Origin: Carallia brachiata
Lineage: Eukaryota > Streptophyta > Magnoliopsida > Malpighiales > Rhizophoraceae
Direction: 5' to 3'
NCBI GenBank assembly: GCA_021464245.1
Contig: JADCRB010000074.1
Location: 2,467,037 to 2,531,036, forward strand
DNA length: 64,000 nucleotides
Made by a program: the position numbers and the translations under genes. The notes under the pieces were generated by a model. That model made no database searches. It saw only the letters and a program-made list of their open reading frames with translations, and was not told where the DNA came from. Shown piece after piece: positions 26,338 to 38,122 of the stretch. Within the stretch, counting starts at the first letter, position 1. Each line of letters opens with the position of its first letter.

Positions 26338-28479
26338 TGCCAAACAGGATTAAAAAACACCTATGACTTTAAAAACACAAGAAAGCAAAGCGATATGAAA
26401 ATGGGCTTTAGGGTTTCTAGTCTGCTTTATAATTCCAACAATGAAAGAAATTGTTGCAGTTTTTCCCAAGCTCCCTCATCCACCAAACACGCCCACTTTA
26501 CTTTTATTTTTATTTTATTTTTTTACAAAAGTTATGAGTAAGAGAAGTGTCTCGCCTCGAGACCATTAACGAATAGAAACTAACATGTCACTTATTAACA
26601 AAGAGATTCCGACAGTCAGCAGGATTGAACGCGAGAAACAACACATAAGAACCGAATCCTTTACCATATCGAGCCTACTATTGTGAACAAACACACCCAT
26701 TTTAGCATGCAACTGATGGAAACCAAAAAAAAAAAACAAAATGAATGCAAATTAAGATCCAAAGAGTCATAAAATGAGCACCAAAAAAACTAGAAGTTCT
26801 CTGATTAACGTCTCATTCGTATGTAATAATCACATCAGACATTTGAAAATTTGTTTTTTTTTTTTGGTTTCCTCAAATTGAATAGAAAAATTACCAGTTG
26901 AAGATCAGCTCTCCAAAAAGGCGAACTTCAAAAGATCTGAGAGAGGGAAAATGATGGTGAAAGAAGAAAGCGAAAGCTCAGTGGACAACACGAGAAACGG
27001 AGTGTTAAATTTATAATCCCGTGCAGTAATAAATAATGAAGGATTTCCTTCTGCCAAGTAGAGGTTTGGGTTGGGACCATTTCCTTTTGCTTAATCATCA
27101 AAAATCAACGGGGGACGTGTACGGCCAAAAGGTGACAGGCAGGTAAAACTTTTTTTTTTTTTTCGAAAAGAATTACATTTAAAAAATATATATCTAAAAT
27201 ACTATGTGAATATAATTAATAGATTTAATATATAACTCACTGAATTACATTTACAATTAATTATAAAAAAAATTATTTATACTTAATTATATTTAAAATT
27301 TAATATATTACATATTAAATTTAATCAACTACATTCACAAAATGTTTTTTAACACAACTTCTTCTCAGAATGTGGCAGTATTTTTTCCGAAGATTTTACC
27401 TTGTACGGAATGGATGGGACCCACGTGGATTCTCTAGTTGATCGGGACCGCCAGAGATTTGGCGTGGAGTTGGACTGGTGGTGAGTCTGGTGACGCTAGT
27501 TGCATGATCGCGCACGGCCTATGATATGGCCGCATGGACCGGGAGCCGGGAGGGAGCGAAGAGAATAGTGAGAGCATGTCCTTTTTTTTTTTTTTTTAGA
27601 AGAGAAAGTATGTCTGTTCTCACTAAGAGTTTTTTTTTTTTTGCCTTTTAATATATAAATAATTATTAATTAATTTATTAAATATTAGTAAAAATGAGGA
27701 AAATAACTCTAAAGACACTACAATGAATGCACAACACTTCAAATAGAAAAAAGTCTCGGATCTCACCTGAGTGGAAGGATTGAAAGTGGCGAGAGTGAAA
27801 TTCCAGCCACCTCTCTAGCCTATGAAGCGTACAAGAAATATAATGAGTAGAGTAGTATCTGTAATTAGTTATCACACAATGTACAACTAATATTTTTTAT
27901 TAGTTATTAATATGAACACTTTTTGAGCAACCAGGAGCGAGACATTCAAATTTGAGAATATACAATGATTTGAACTGTTATATCGTAAAGATGTATTAAA
28001 TTTAAAAAATTAAATAAATTATTAAATATCGTTAAATTAATTATATATCTCTCATAAATCTCATTAATAATTAATTTGGTGTACAATCTGCTCTATTTAT
28101 TACATTTGTTATGCTTTTCAACCTAAAAATAAAAAGAAAAAAAAATGGAATTACTTTGCAGACGCGAGATTCTCTGTCCGGTTTGCGTTCCGTACACCCT
28201 GCCGGCTATGTAACTTTTTAGCGAACCCGAATGACTGGATCATGAATGAGTGAATTATTGGCTGTAAATGTGTGACGCGGCTGTCGTGCATTTTTGGCGT
28301 GCTTGGCAGATTTATTAATCGTCGCTGGCTTACCTGCCCGTGACAATAAATAATGGAAAGGCATCTTTGCAGGGAGAGATTTGTCTACTAGTGCACGTGT
28401 ATGTCTCAGGGGAAGACTTGGTGAACGATGCTTGGGTTACATTGGGTCGTTGTTAGCCGCGGCGCGACTATCAATCACC
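26338..28479. other. Invertase upstream region and intergenic DNA
   Basis: On the minus strand the leader intron of the invertase probably spans from 26338 to about 26900, with its promoter near 27000. Beyond it no gene is recognised. A short open frame at 27678-27875 on the minus strand is not recognisable. The segment 28160-28480 is richer in G+C and may be part of the adjoining retroelement remnant. Confidence 0.35.
27190..27360. mobile_element. Short MITE-like inverted repeat
   Basis: TATGTGAATATAATTAATAG at the left pairs with the complement of TTAATCAACTACATTCACAA at the right, about 110 bases apart. It resembles the element at 20405-20592. No ends or target duplication could be fixed. 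Confidence 0.4.
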
Positions 28480-29430
28480 TGGGCGGCAGCCATGTTTGGC
28501 GGTGACCAACCAATGCGCTGCTTTAAATTTAACCTCGAGTAAGGTGCGTTCTATTTGCGGTGATCCCAGCGAAACCATAGAGCATCTAATATTCTTCTGC
28601 CCCTATGCCACAGCCACTTGGCAAGCTAGTGGGATGGGCTATACACCATGTAAGGAAGGTTTTCCATCTTTTTTAATTTGGTGGTAGAAGGTGATTGAGA
28701 CTCTAAGGGATGCCAGTCAAGCAGAAGTCATTCCAAAAATTAGTGCTCTTTGTTGGCATATATGGAAAGCTAGGAACGAATTCATTTTTGAATAAGTGCA
28801 CCCAAATCTAGGAAGAACTCTAGCCTGGATTGAACTCTATGAGCAGGACCTGATGACTATCCAAAGGGTGATCACACCAGAAGAAGCGATTGTGCCGACT
28901 GTATCACCTTCTTGGTGCCCTCCAGCACCAGGATTCTTAAAAATCAATTGTGATGCCTCTTTCGAACCCACTACCAAAAGAGCCAGACTAGCAGCAGTTT
29001 GCAGAAATTTCAAGGGTGAATTGCTGGATATTAGGTTTGGAGTAAGATGTGTAATGTCAAGCCTTCAAGCTGAAGCATTGGCTTTGCTCTTAGGGGCATA
29101 GATGATAGCATCACTGGGCTTCCCTTTTACAGTTATTGAAACTGATTCCAAAGGCTTTTTTTGGCCCTCAAACAACCAACCGACGAATGGCAGTGACAGG
29201 TTTCCCTATCCTAAGAGACATTAGTATTTTGCTATCTTCTTTCCCCTTTGCAAATTTGGAATGTATTCCGTGAAATACTAATTTAGTTGCAGACTAAATT
29301 GCTAAACAGACCAGGGGGAGTACATGTTCTTGAAACTGGGTGTGCAACCCACAATGCACTCTATATAGATTGTTATTACTTGATATTTCGCATTAATGAA
29401 GTTTCTTATGATTATGTCAAAACAAAAAAA
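28480..29430 (+). mobile_element. Degenerate LINE (non-LTR retrotransposon) 3' part: zinc-binding and RNase H domains
   Basis: Translation at 28496-28687 shows the reverse-transcriptase zinc-binding pattern CGDPSETIEHLIFFCPYA..W; 28690-28800 continues with ALCWHIWKARNEFIFE. Then 28796-29101 shows an RNase H domain: WCPPAPGFLKINCDASF (first catalytic Asp), SSLQAEALALL (Glu) and, after a stop codon at 29099-29101, IETDSKGF (second Asp). Internal stops (after FLIWW, after EFIFE, after LLLGA) and a later frame change show that it is dead. The reverse transcriptase itself is not seen, so the copy is 5'-truncated. The A-rich end AACAAAAAAAG near 29420-29432 is probably the poly-A tail. Confidence 0.8.
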
Positions 29431-29520
29431 GTTTAAGCTAGAAGCCTGCCAAAACACATAAGAGGCACTTTGAATTTTTATATATCATAAGAAGTGAAAA
29501 CATTGACAAAATTTAATATA

Positions 29521-30428
29521 ATTTTTTTTTAGCAAGAGAAATATTATTAAAACATCAGATCCATAGTTACAGATATTAGGATCAAAAAAGTACTATCATA
29601 ACATACGTATAGATCACACAGCCTAACCCAACCTCAAAGACTCAAATAGTAAGATGACAGGAAAAAGTTATAGCATAGCCTAAAGACCTGAGTCTTATAT
29701 TCCGAACAACCCGGGCCAAAAACCTAAAGCCTAAAGGTAAACTTAACATCACTGCTCCACAGTCACCCCTCCAAACCAAAGAAGCATCGGCACCAGCTAA
29801 TGTCGGTGTGAGTAACGTCGCACAACTAGTGGCTAAATGCCATAAGGCTACACTAAACTGAGAGAAGCCACCTGCATCCGTCGCAGAAGACATGAGATCC
29901 CGTTAGAAACGAATAGCCTCCACCAGACCCCACTACAACCCATGCTTGAAGCCGAACTGCCAAGCGCCAAAGGGGAGCCAAGACCTCCGATCCCCCATAT
30001 GTACAAGGCCCAGCCCGTTGCCAGCAAAGGAGCCCTCCCCCGCCACCCTGCCCGCTAGAAAGGCTAATGAGGACAGCAGGGGAGTCGAGCCATGGAGATT
30101 GACGACTATCAACAAGAAAACAACATGAAGGTCGAAGAACACAAGGAAAGCAAATCCCCACCGCCAACGACAAAGCGAGGTCGCAACTAACCTAAACAAA
30201 ACACAATCACCCCCAACTCAAACTCTCACACTCCAAAGCGCAACAAAAATCCCTCTACCAACCAGAAATTGTTGGAAACAACCCAAAACAAAGCCCACAA
30301 CAGGGCATGGACCGCTAGATCAAGAATGGCCAACGGACAAATCGGAAAAAACTCTCAGCGCACATTAACAAATGTGCTCACGATAACAATTCCGGACAAT
30401 GGGTGGTCCAATAACAATTAAAGCACAG
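29521..30428 (-). mobile_element. Retroposon insertion, minus strand, with poly-A tail and target-site duplication
   Basis: On the minus strand this G+C-richer block ends in a run of A (T run at 29521-29531 on the plus strand). It is bordered by ACAAAATTTAATATA (29506-29520) and ACAAATTTAAATATA (30429-30443), near-identical 15-bp sequences that look like a worn target-site duplication. Open frames of 80-106 codons on the minus strand have no recognisable domain. The features fit a 5'-truncated LINE or another poly-A retroposon. Confidence 0.5.
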
Positions 30429-30443
30429 ACAAATTTAAATATA

Positions 30444-32121
30444 ACAAGTAAATCATAAAAGAAATGTGTCTTTGTAATGACTAGTTGCAACGGCAGGTTA
30501 CAAAAAAATAATAATAACAAGGACAATAATGATAGGTGTAGCATTCTTCGATTTAATTTATAGACCAGAGCAAATTGAGATCAGACATTTTATCTACATT
30601 AAGTAAAAGATTGATTGTGGTAAAAAAGGAAAAACAGACTTCAATATTTTTCGTCAAATGCTAATTTTATTGAAATAACGAAAATAAGAACTCGTTTCAG
30701 CGAATTAATAAATTAGATTCAGTATTGTCATCATAATAGTTTGAATGAGTTAGGTAAGATCAAGACAGACTTTAATTTAGACAACAATACTTATAATTTT
30801 CAATTGATTGTCTATTACTCAAGAAAACGTGCATAATGCATCACGTAGTGCAGAAAAATTACAATGGAAGCGGAAACTGTTCAATATGAGAAGAGAAAAT
30901 GTATGAGATATGGAAATGGAACAAGCAAATTTATCGTAATTATAAAACAGTTCTTTTACTTATATAATTTATAGTCTAATAATTTTTTTTGATCAAAGTC
31001 TAATAAACATTTTAATGAACCAAAAAAATATTTGAGATATGAAAAGAGTGTCCCTCTAGACTTTCTTGTGAACGATAAAACTTTTAACAAAGTAGAATGA
31101 AATATCATTGCAGACTTTGCACTGAATCGTTTAAGTCATATTTTTGGCAACTTCTAGGAATGGAATGAATTCTATATAATTGGTTGACAAAAAATGTAAA
31201 TTTATAAACAAAAGCAACAGTTTCTTTATTGACATGGTGTCTTAACGATAGAACTAGGAAACCTTTCACTTAATGGCAACAAAGACGTTCCCTAGCTTTT
31301 GTAAATTTGGTAATTATATGTCTTGTGTCTTTGCAATTTGGCCTACAAAAAAAAAAAGAAAAAAGAGAATAGAAAAAGAATTTGACAAGATAACCATAGA
31401 CTTTACGTGGAAGATACGAATTTCATCTAATAATATATATAAATATTTCTTTTATTTTCAATTTAATAATTCTTTTTTTTTGAAAAAAAAAATTTACTGA
31501 ATATATTAATTATTAGATCATTAAGTTGAGACTGAGGTAATTTTTATTTGTTAAAACTTCATTCAACAACCGAAGAGGCCAACTTACCTCTCAAGCACCA
31601 GTAACACCAAACGTGACTCTGCCACTAAAATTCAGGCAAGCGAATTTACTCCTAACGCTACGCATCACTGCTTACAGGAGATGAGGCCTCCAGCATGAGT
31701 TAACCAAAATGAGAGCGGGTATAGGAGTTCAAACTCAAAAATCAAAATATAAAAATAAGTTAATTTACTATTAATCTATTATTTTAAATAATATTTTAAT
31801 AATTCTTTTATGTCACACTAGCGCCTGCATCGCATTACTTCGCTAGTATTGCCTTCAAGTTTTACTTGTAGAAAAATCCTTTCTAGCACAGAGTAATTTC
31901 AGTAATTATTTTCGTTGAATTGAAAAAATAAAATAAATGAAATTTTCCGGATACGGCAAACAATGCTTATTTTCCCTCTTGAAGCAACCCAAAATTTCGA
32001 TAGAAAACAAACTGAGAAATTTATTTTCCAATGCTCTGCTGCTATTTATCATCCAGTTCCAAAAGTAAATAGTAATAACAGCTAATCAAACCAAGACCCA
32101 CCGGGCTGGTGAAGTAAACAG
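30444..32121. other. AT-rich intergenic region upstream of the ERD2-like gene
   Basis: No gene seen. The segment 31560-31730 is less AT-rich and may be transposon debris. The last ~100 bases should contain the promoter and leader of the ERD2-like gene; I saw no clear TATA box. Confidence 0.35.
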
Positions 32122-35100
32122 ATGAGGGCGCAGCAGAGATCAATCCGCGCGGTGACGACATGGGTCCGGCGACAGCCGCCGAAGGTCAAGGCTTTCTTGG
32201 CGGTGGTGGCGGGCATGGCGGCTCTAGTCTTGCTCCGATTCATCGTATGGGACCACGACAACCTCTTTGTGGCTGCCGAGGCGGTCCACTCTATTGGAAT
32301 CTCTGTCCTTATTTACAAACTCATGAAAGAGAAAACTTGTGCTGGTATGACAATGTTAAAAAAGATCGAATCTTTATAGGATTTCTGCCTTTTCTTTATG
32401 ATGTCGTTAATAGAAATTGGTAGAATTTGATCAAATCCCGGGGGGTTTCTTAGCAATTTTCGGAATTTCTGCTCTTAATTGATTTTTATGGTTTGGGGCT
32501 CTCTATCTGGGCAGCATAGGGTTTTATTTATGTTAGGCGGTCCTTCTTAATTTGTGTTCTTTTGTTGGTGTATATGTTTATTATTATTATTATTTTATTT
32601 GGGCGTTTGGATACTTGTTTGCAGTTATTGGTTTGGATACTTGTTTGCTGTTATTGGTTTTCTTCTTCTTTGCATAAGTGAGAATTTTGGTTTTTAAACG
32701 ACCGAAAGTCCAATTGATGCAATTTGAGGATTAAAGAAAGAGGAAAAAAATGTGGGAATTGCGGAGGATTTTTCTCAGTTTTGATGCATGAAGAGTTCGG
32801 CAGATTAATAATGCGTTGTTGTCTTGCTGGTTGAATGTAGCTCACTGTATGCATGAATTTTATGGTCTTGGGGTCCCCGGTACCATTATGTGTTCTTCTA
32901 CCAATTTAAAAATCTACCTGAAACAATGGTTTTAGATTGCCACAATCATGATCATATAGGAACTTAGTTTTCAAGCCTTTTTTCTGTTGCAGCTCTTTAC
33001 TTATAGGGTTATGAGGCTTCCAGTGGTGAATCTCATCTTTCTTGACATCATAACATGTCATGATCCTTCTTATGAATGCTCACAATGGCATGCCATACAC
33101 TTTGTTCAAGCGAATTGACAGAAGGTTTATTTGATGTGATGTGTGTGTTTTAGGTTAATGCATAAAATTTCCTTGTGCTTTATGTGTTTGTTATTCTTTT
33201 GATCAATGCATCTCTTAACGTTCCTTTTCTGATTTGCAGGACTGTCACTCAAATCCCAGGAATTGACAGCTATTTTCTTAGCTGTTAGGCTGTACTGCAG
33301 CTTTGTTATGGAGTATGACATACACACACTGCTTGATTTGGCCACATTAGCAACAACCTTGTGGGTTATTTACACGATCCGTTTCAAATTGAAATCTAGT
33401 TACATGGAGGATAAAGACAACTTTGCAATATATTATGTGGTGAGTATTGCTTGGTTTAATATCACCTTGAGTTGTTGCATCACTGGTCATTTATTGCAGA
33501 GGCCTTTTCTGCTATCAGTTGTTACAAAAGTTTATGATAGTGCAGTCCACATGTAAAGCAAAGGCATGGAATGAGGTTTTGTGGATACCTGTCATTGATT
33601 AGGTCTGGATTGCTCCTTGAGACACGTGTTATAACTATGCAAACATGGGAATTGAGCTCACCTATTAGATCCTTAGATTTGCTGTATTTTGGCAGATGAA
33701 GGTACCAATTGCTATTTCATGATGTCAGAATCGACTTTCCAAATCCTTTATGTGTTCCTCTTTTTCAACTTTTTCTCTAAATTTTGGCTAAACTGGCCTA
33801 TATTTAGTTGGAATAGCTGCAGTGGTTTGTGTTTTTCGATTGTTTCAAATGCCTAGTTCTAGGAGGCCACTTGCACCATGGAAAATGCTATCTTTAATCT
33901 ACCTTGTGTAGTCCTGTTGTCGCTATTTTTTTTTTTTTTTTTTTTACAATTAATCTTAAATGCCAGGATGATTTCTTTTGTTCATGCTTCACATGATACC
34001 CTTTTGTGGAATGATACATCTGAGAGTTTTCAAATAATTATTATTAATCCTCATTCTTTGATCTGAATGCAGTTGGTACCGTGTGCTGTTCTGGCGTTGC
34101 TTATTCATCCATCAACATCGCATAATCTATTCAACAGGATTTTATGGGCATTTTGTGTCTACTTAGAAGCTGTATCTGTGCTACCACAGTTGCGGGTTAT
34201 GCAGAACACAAAGGTTCAGTTTTACTGAGTAGAATATGCCTACTTAGGAGGTTCTCAGCTTGAAACTCACATTCATTTTTGTACTTTCAGATTGTTGAAC
34301 CTTTCACTGCACATTACGTATTTGCATTGGGTGTTGCCAGGTTCCTGAGCTGTGCCCATTGGGTTCTTCAGGTTTGTCGTTAGTGACATGAAAATTTCTG
34401 TATATATTTTGGCTAGACGTTCTGTATGGTTTTCAGCAGATGGGATGTTCTATTTTTTTAATCCCTTTCTCTCTTGCATTTTTTTTTTTTAACATTAAAA
34501 ATTGATTATATGGCTCATGATGATGGTGTGCCTTGCTAATTGTGTTTTGAGCCGATTATTTCTAGCATTCAATTTAATCCTTCTGCAGCACTCCTTGAGT
34601 TTGATTATGTAAGATTTGGGTGACCGACGAGTCTACAGTACTACAACAATATTATTGGTTCATTTCATGGGAGAGTCGCTAAGAAAGAATCCCTATGACC
34701 CTGACACTGACACCAAACTGTGTGGTGGATGTATTTGTGCCTGACTGATTGTCATGAAAGCAACACAAATGCTCTGCACTTCAATTTTTTTAAGAAATAA
34801 GTCTCCTCATGTTGTTGTTGTCTTGTCACGTGCTTTCAAATGTTTTATCCTCCTTATTTGAGGGAGTATGAGCTGATTAGATGTGATGACGTGAATGCAT
34901 TGTTTCATTTGCTTTGAACAGGTTCTAGATAGTCGTGGACACTTGTTAGTAGCCTTGGGGTATGGATTGTGGCCTTCTATGGTTCTCATTTCAGAAATTG
35001 TCCAGACTTTCATCTTGGCAGATTTTTGTTATTATTATGTGAAAAGGTTTGTTAATTTGTCAGCATCTTTTGATAGTTATATATAGCATGAGAAAAGCAT

Positions 35101-35207
35101 GCTACACGTTTACATGATCTGGTGCTTATTGTCATTGTGATTTGTATTTGGTTTGCAGTGTTTTTGGTGGACAGCTTGTTCTTCGCCTTCCCTCTGGAGT
35201 GGTGTAA
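32122..35207 (+). CDS. ERD2-like / ER lumen protein-retaining receptor family membrane protein
   Basis: Six exons, 32122-32344, 33240-33439, 34073-34213, 34291-34371, 34922-35046 and 35159-35207, add up to 819 bases and 272 residues with no frame break. The protein starts MRAQQRSIRAVTTWVRRQPP and continues with FLAVVAGMAALVLLRF, NLFVAAEAVHSIGISVLIYK, SLKSQELTAIFLAVRLYCS, SYMEDKDNFAIYYV, IVEPFTAHYVFALGVARFLS, GYGLWPSMVLISEIVQTF and the C-terminus SVFGGQLVLRLPSGVV. It is longer than the classical ~215-residue HDEL receptor ERD2 because of an N-terminal helix, as in the plant ERD2-like group. Seven or so helices are predicted; it should sit in Golgi/ER membranes. Whether this subgroup binds HDEL signals is not settled to my knowledge. 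It is one of the best-preserved genes in the window. Confidence 0.93.
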
Positions 35208-35920
35208 CTGAAGAAACTCTTCCAGTGTATTCGAATTCGAGCAAGTCTCAGCATCCAAAATTAGCTCAGACAGTGCTGTTCATGAATCTGCCCTTTGCTC
35301 TTTGCAGTTTACATGGATTTGGTTCTCAGTTGCAGTCATATCTCATGGGTTGCTTGTAAAGTCAAAAGGTGGATGTGTTTTATTTTTTATTTTTTGCAGT
35401 TGAATTAAGTTATATTACGACTGCAAATCTTATGTTTTACGATATAGACTGGCTCTATATATGGCTTATAGCTCAAAACAATTTATGGCTGTTAATTTCT
35501 GAATTAGTTCAGAAGCTTGCCGATGGAGTGGATGATGTCTAGTCGGGTAGTAGCGGGCCTATAATTATGACATTTGCTCGGCGGGTTTAGCATTCTGCAA
35601 TTAAAATTTTCTTCCTTGATGACTTGCTTGCGAAGGTAGAGAAGTTAAGAGCCATGAGTATGAGGGTAACATGAATCAAGTGGTTCTCAATTTAAGCTTT
35701 TGAAAGTATGATAGTTTTTCCCAGTTGGTATTGCTCAGAATTAGATAACTGGGAGCTGGATTGCCAAAGGTACATCACTATTTTTGGGCCACTGAAAGCA
35801 CTTGTCATCGTTTTTGTCGTTGATAAACCTCAAGTTATTAAGAAATATGGGCTAGACCCATCAGGGAGAAAACAAGAAGGCAAAGAAAAATGGGCTGGGA
35901 AGTTGTATATATGTATATAT

Positions 35921-37238
35921 TCAGATGGTGAGGTTTCTTGCAAGGATTCCTTCAAAGGTGACCCCAGGCCCAAAAGCTAGTATCAAGCCCCATTCATTGT
36001 CGCCATCATGCACCTCGCTCTTCGAGCTCTCTTGCATGTACTCCAGCACATACACGATGGTGTTACTGCTTGCATTACCGTAATCTGCCAGGGCTCGCCT
36101 ACTAGAATTCAGTTTCTCCGGCAACAAATTGAGTCGCTTTTCAATACGGTTCAAGATCGCAGGCCCACCTGGATGGACCGCCCAAAACATCTTGTCATAG
36201 TCCTCGTTTGTTAGCTTGGCAACTGCCATCAACTTAAGACAGAATGCTTCCAAGTTGTCTTCAATCACCTGAGGCAGCTCCCTTGATAGCTTGAAACTGA
36301 TACCTTCCTCTGTCAACTTGCCATCGATAATCTTTTCTGTATTTGGCAGAAAATTTTGGGTTGCTGTGTGAAGCTCATAGAGAGGGCTTTCTGTGTCCGA
36401 AACCGGGTCTGTGCCTATTATCGTGGCTCCAGCACCATCCCCGAAGAGTGCAACCCCAACTAGATCATACGGTCTATCTGTACTCGGTGGTTTGAACCCA
36501 ATAATGGTAGTTTCAGAAGTAGCCAGCAAAACTCTGCTGCCAGGATTATTCTCAGCTATATCCTTGGCAACACGGAGACCAGCCACACCTCCGGAGCACC
36601 CCATGAAGTAAAGCACAACGCGCTGTGTTTCCGGGCTAAGTCCAAGGGCGCTTGCTAGGTAAAGATCGCCGCCTGGTAGCCTAGCTTCACTTGAGGACAC
36701 GTAGATTAAGTGGGTAATATCAGTTACAGGCCTACCCCAGTTCTTGATGCAAGATTGTGAAGCTTCAACAGCCATCTGTGTCACAGCATCATTGCAAATT
36801 TTGAGTCGCTGCTTCAGATTGGGGAGGCCCTCAATTGCTAGTTCAGGGTACTGCTTTAGTATCTCATCCGACATGACTACATACCTTGTTTTAACGGTGG
36901 TTGTCTTGCCTGTAAAACATGAGGGAAGAAATCTAAATACAGGGTGGGGGGTTTACAAGTTGAAGTATCTCAAGATCAATAATTTTTAGCAGATAATAGA
37001 TAATGCTGGATAAAGCTAAGTAGTCTATAATTTTGAGCGATAAATGTCAACCCATATGGCAGGGAGAAAAGTTGGAAATGTTACAGAGCCGAGTTAGTTT
37101 CTCTTTGAGTTCTGGATCATCACAATTGGTGTTCCTGAAATATCCATCAACCAAAAACTCTTGCATTACAAGCTGGTGAGGGAACGCCTTGCCAAGAGCC
37201 AGAATAGTAGCTTTTCCATTGTTGGCCTTCTTTGCCAT
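35921..37238 (-). CDS. PKSB: Type III polyketide synthase B (LAP5 type), sporopollenin pathway
   Basis: Two exons, 37238-37085 and 36909-35921, encode 380 residues; the intron splits a Cys codon in phase 1, the conserved position in chalcone-synthase-family genes. The catalytic triad is complete: Cys156 in YFMGCSGGVAG, His297 in WAVHPGGPAI and Asn330 in DYGNASSN. The C-terminal LILAFGPGVTFEG motif is present. The sequence follows the PKSB/LAP5 branch (KATILALGKAFPHQ, YFRNTNCDDPELKEKLTRLC, SSEARLPGGDLYLA, FKPPSTDRPYDLVG), not true chalcone synthase. In Arabidopsis PKSA and PKSB make alkyl pyrones from fatty acyl-CoA in the tapetum for sporopollenin of the pollen wall, so tapetum-specific expression is likely. 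The start is the ATG of MAKKANNGKATIL; the upstream open frame has no ATG. Confidence 0.93.
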
Positions 37239-37352
37239 AGCTTCTTGTTCTGAGGCTACAGTCCCCGTGCTTCTTTTGCAAAAGAAGATTGATGATTTTG
37301 CTGGAAGATATGGTGCGCAACTTCGCAATGAAACGAAGCATAGGAAGGCTTC

Positions 37353-37360
37353 ATATATAT
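37353..37360 (-). promoter_or_regulatory. TATA-like run upstream of PKSB
   Basis: TATATATA on either strand, about 115 bases before the PKSB start codon on the minus strand, is a plausible core promoter. No other element is certain. Confidence 0.35.
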
Positions 37361-37361
37361 A

Positions 37362-38122
37362 TGCAGCTGTCGCGTACGCTTGATGTTATTATTATAAGCT
37401 TGAACGAGGTACCAATATTTTCAATTTTAAAAGGGTGACAAACAAGCGTGCCAATTATTATATCTAGTGTAAAATCAGTAGTTGAGAAACAAGGTCCTCA
37501 TGCTCTTTTCTTCTTTTAAGATCTTGGTAGATTTTTGGTACTAAATCTGCACTACCCATTTAGTACTCATGCTAATCAAGAACGATAAACCCAGACCCTT
37601 TCATGGCAAACACGTGAGCATAGGCGAGACAGTGAAATGCATCCCTTGTAATCGAATCCGTATTTTGGCTTTGGTTTTGACGCTAGGATCAAAATGGGTT
37701 CCAGGACTATCACAGAAAGATTGAAGTGGCCAGTTCAACCAACTCAAATTATCGAATCGGAGACACGGAGTAGCTCAAATGATGCGTGAAGGTTGCCCAA
37801 TAACGTTGCAAGCTTCCGAGTTTAAACAATCACTATGTACAAAATAATAAAAATAAAAATTTATCAGTCACTAGGAGAAGCATTTACCTATGTTTAACAC
37901 ACTGGATCAACGAATGCAGGTAATAATAATATGCATACACAACTCTTCGGGCAAATGACTCGAATCATTAAGTTGCTATAGTTTTGGGTGCTGCGTAAGC
38001 ATAACCCCCAAGCAAACCATTAACCACACATTTTTCATGCTCAATATAGCTTCCCATATTCGAACAACATTTCACACCTCTGATGTGTCTTGAGGGGGTG
38101 CCAACATGAAGGTCATTTTATT
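37362..38122. other. Intergenic spacer between PKSB and the nucleosidase gene
   Basis: No gene seen. It holds the 5' flank of PKSB and, next to 38122, the 3'UTR of the minus-strand nucleosidase gene. Confidence 0.4.

Noticed and set aside
26302..26343. 14 extra N-terminal residues for the invertase
   Set aside because: The upstream frame begins without ATG and just after an AG acceptor, so it is 5'UTR; the first ATG is at 26301.
29642..30199. Overlapping minus-strand open frames of 83-106 codons
   Set aside because: No recognisable domain; they fall inside the retroposon-like insertion and are explained by its higher G+C content.
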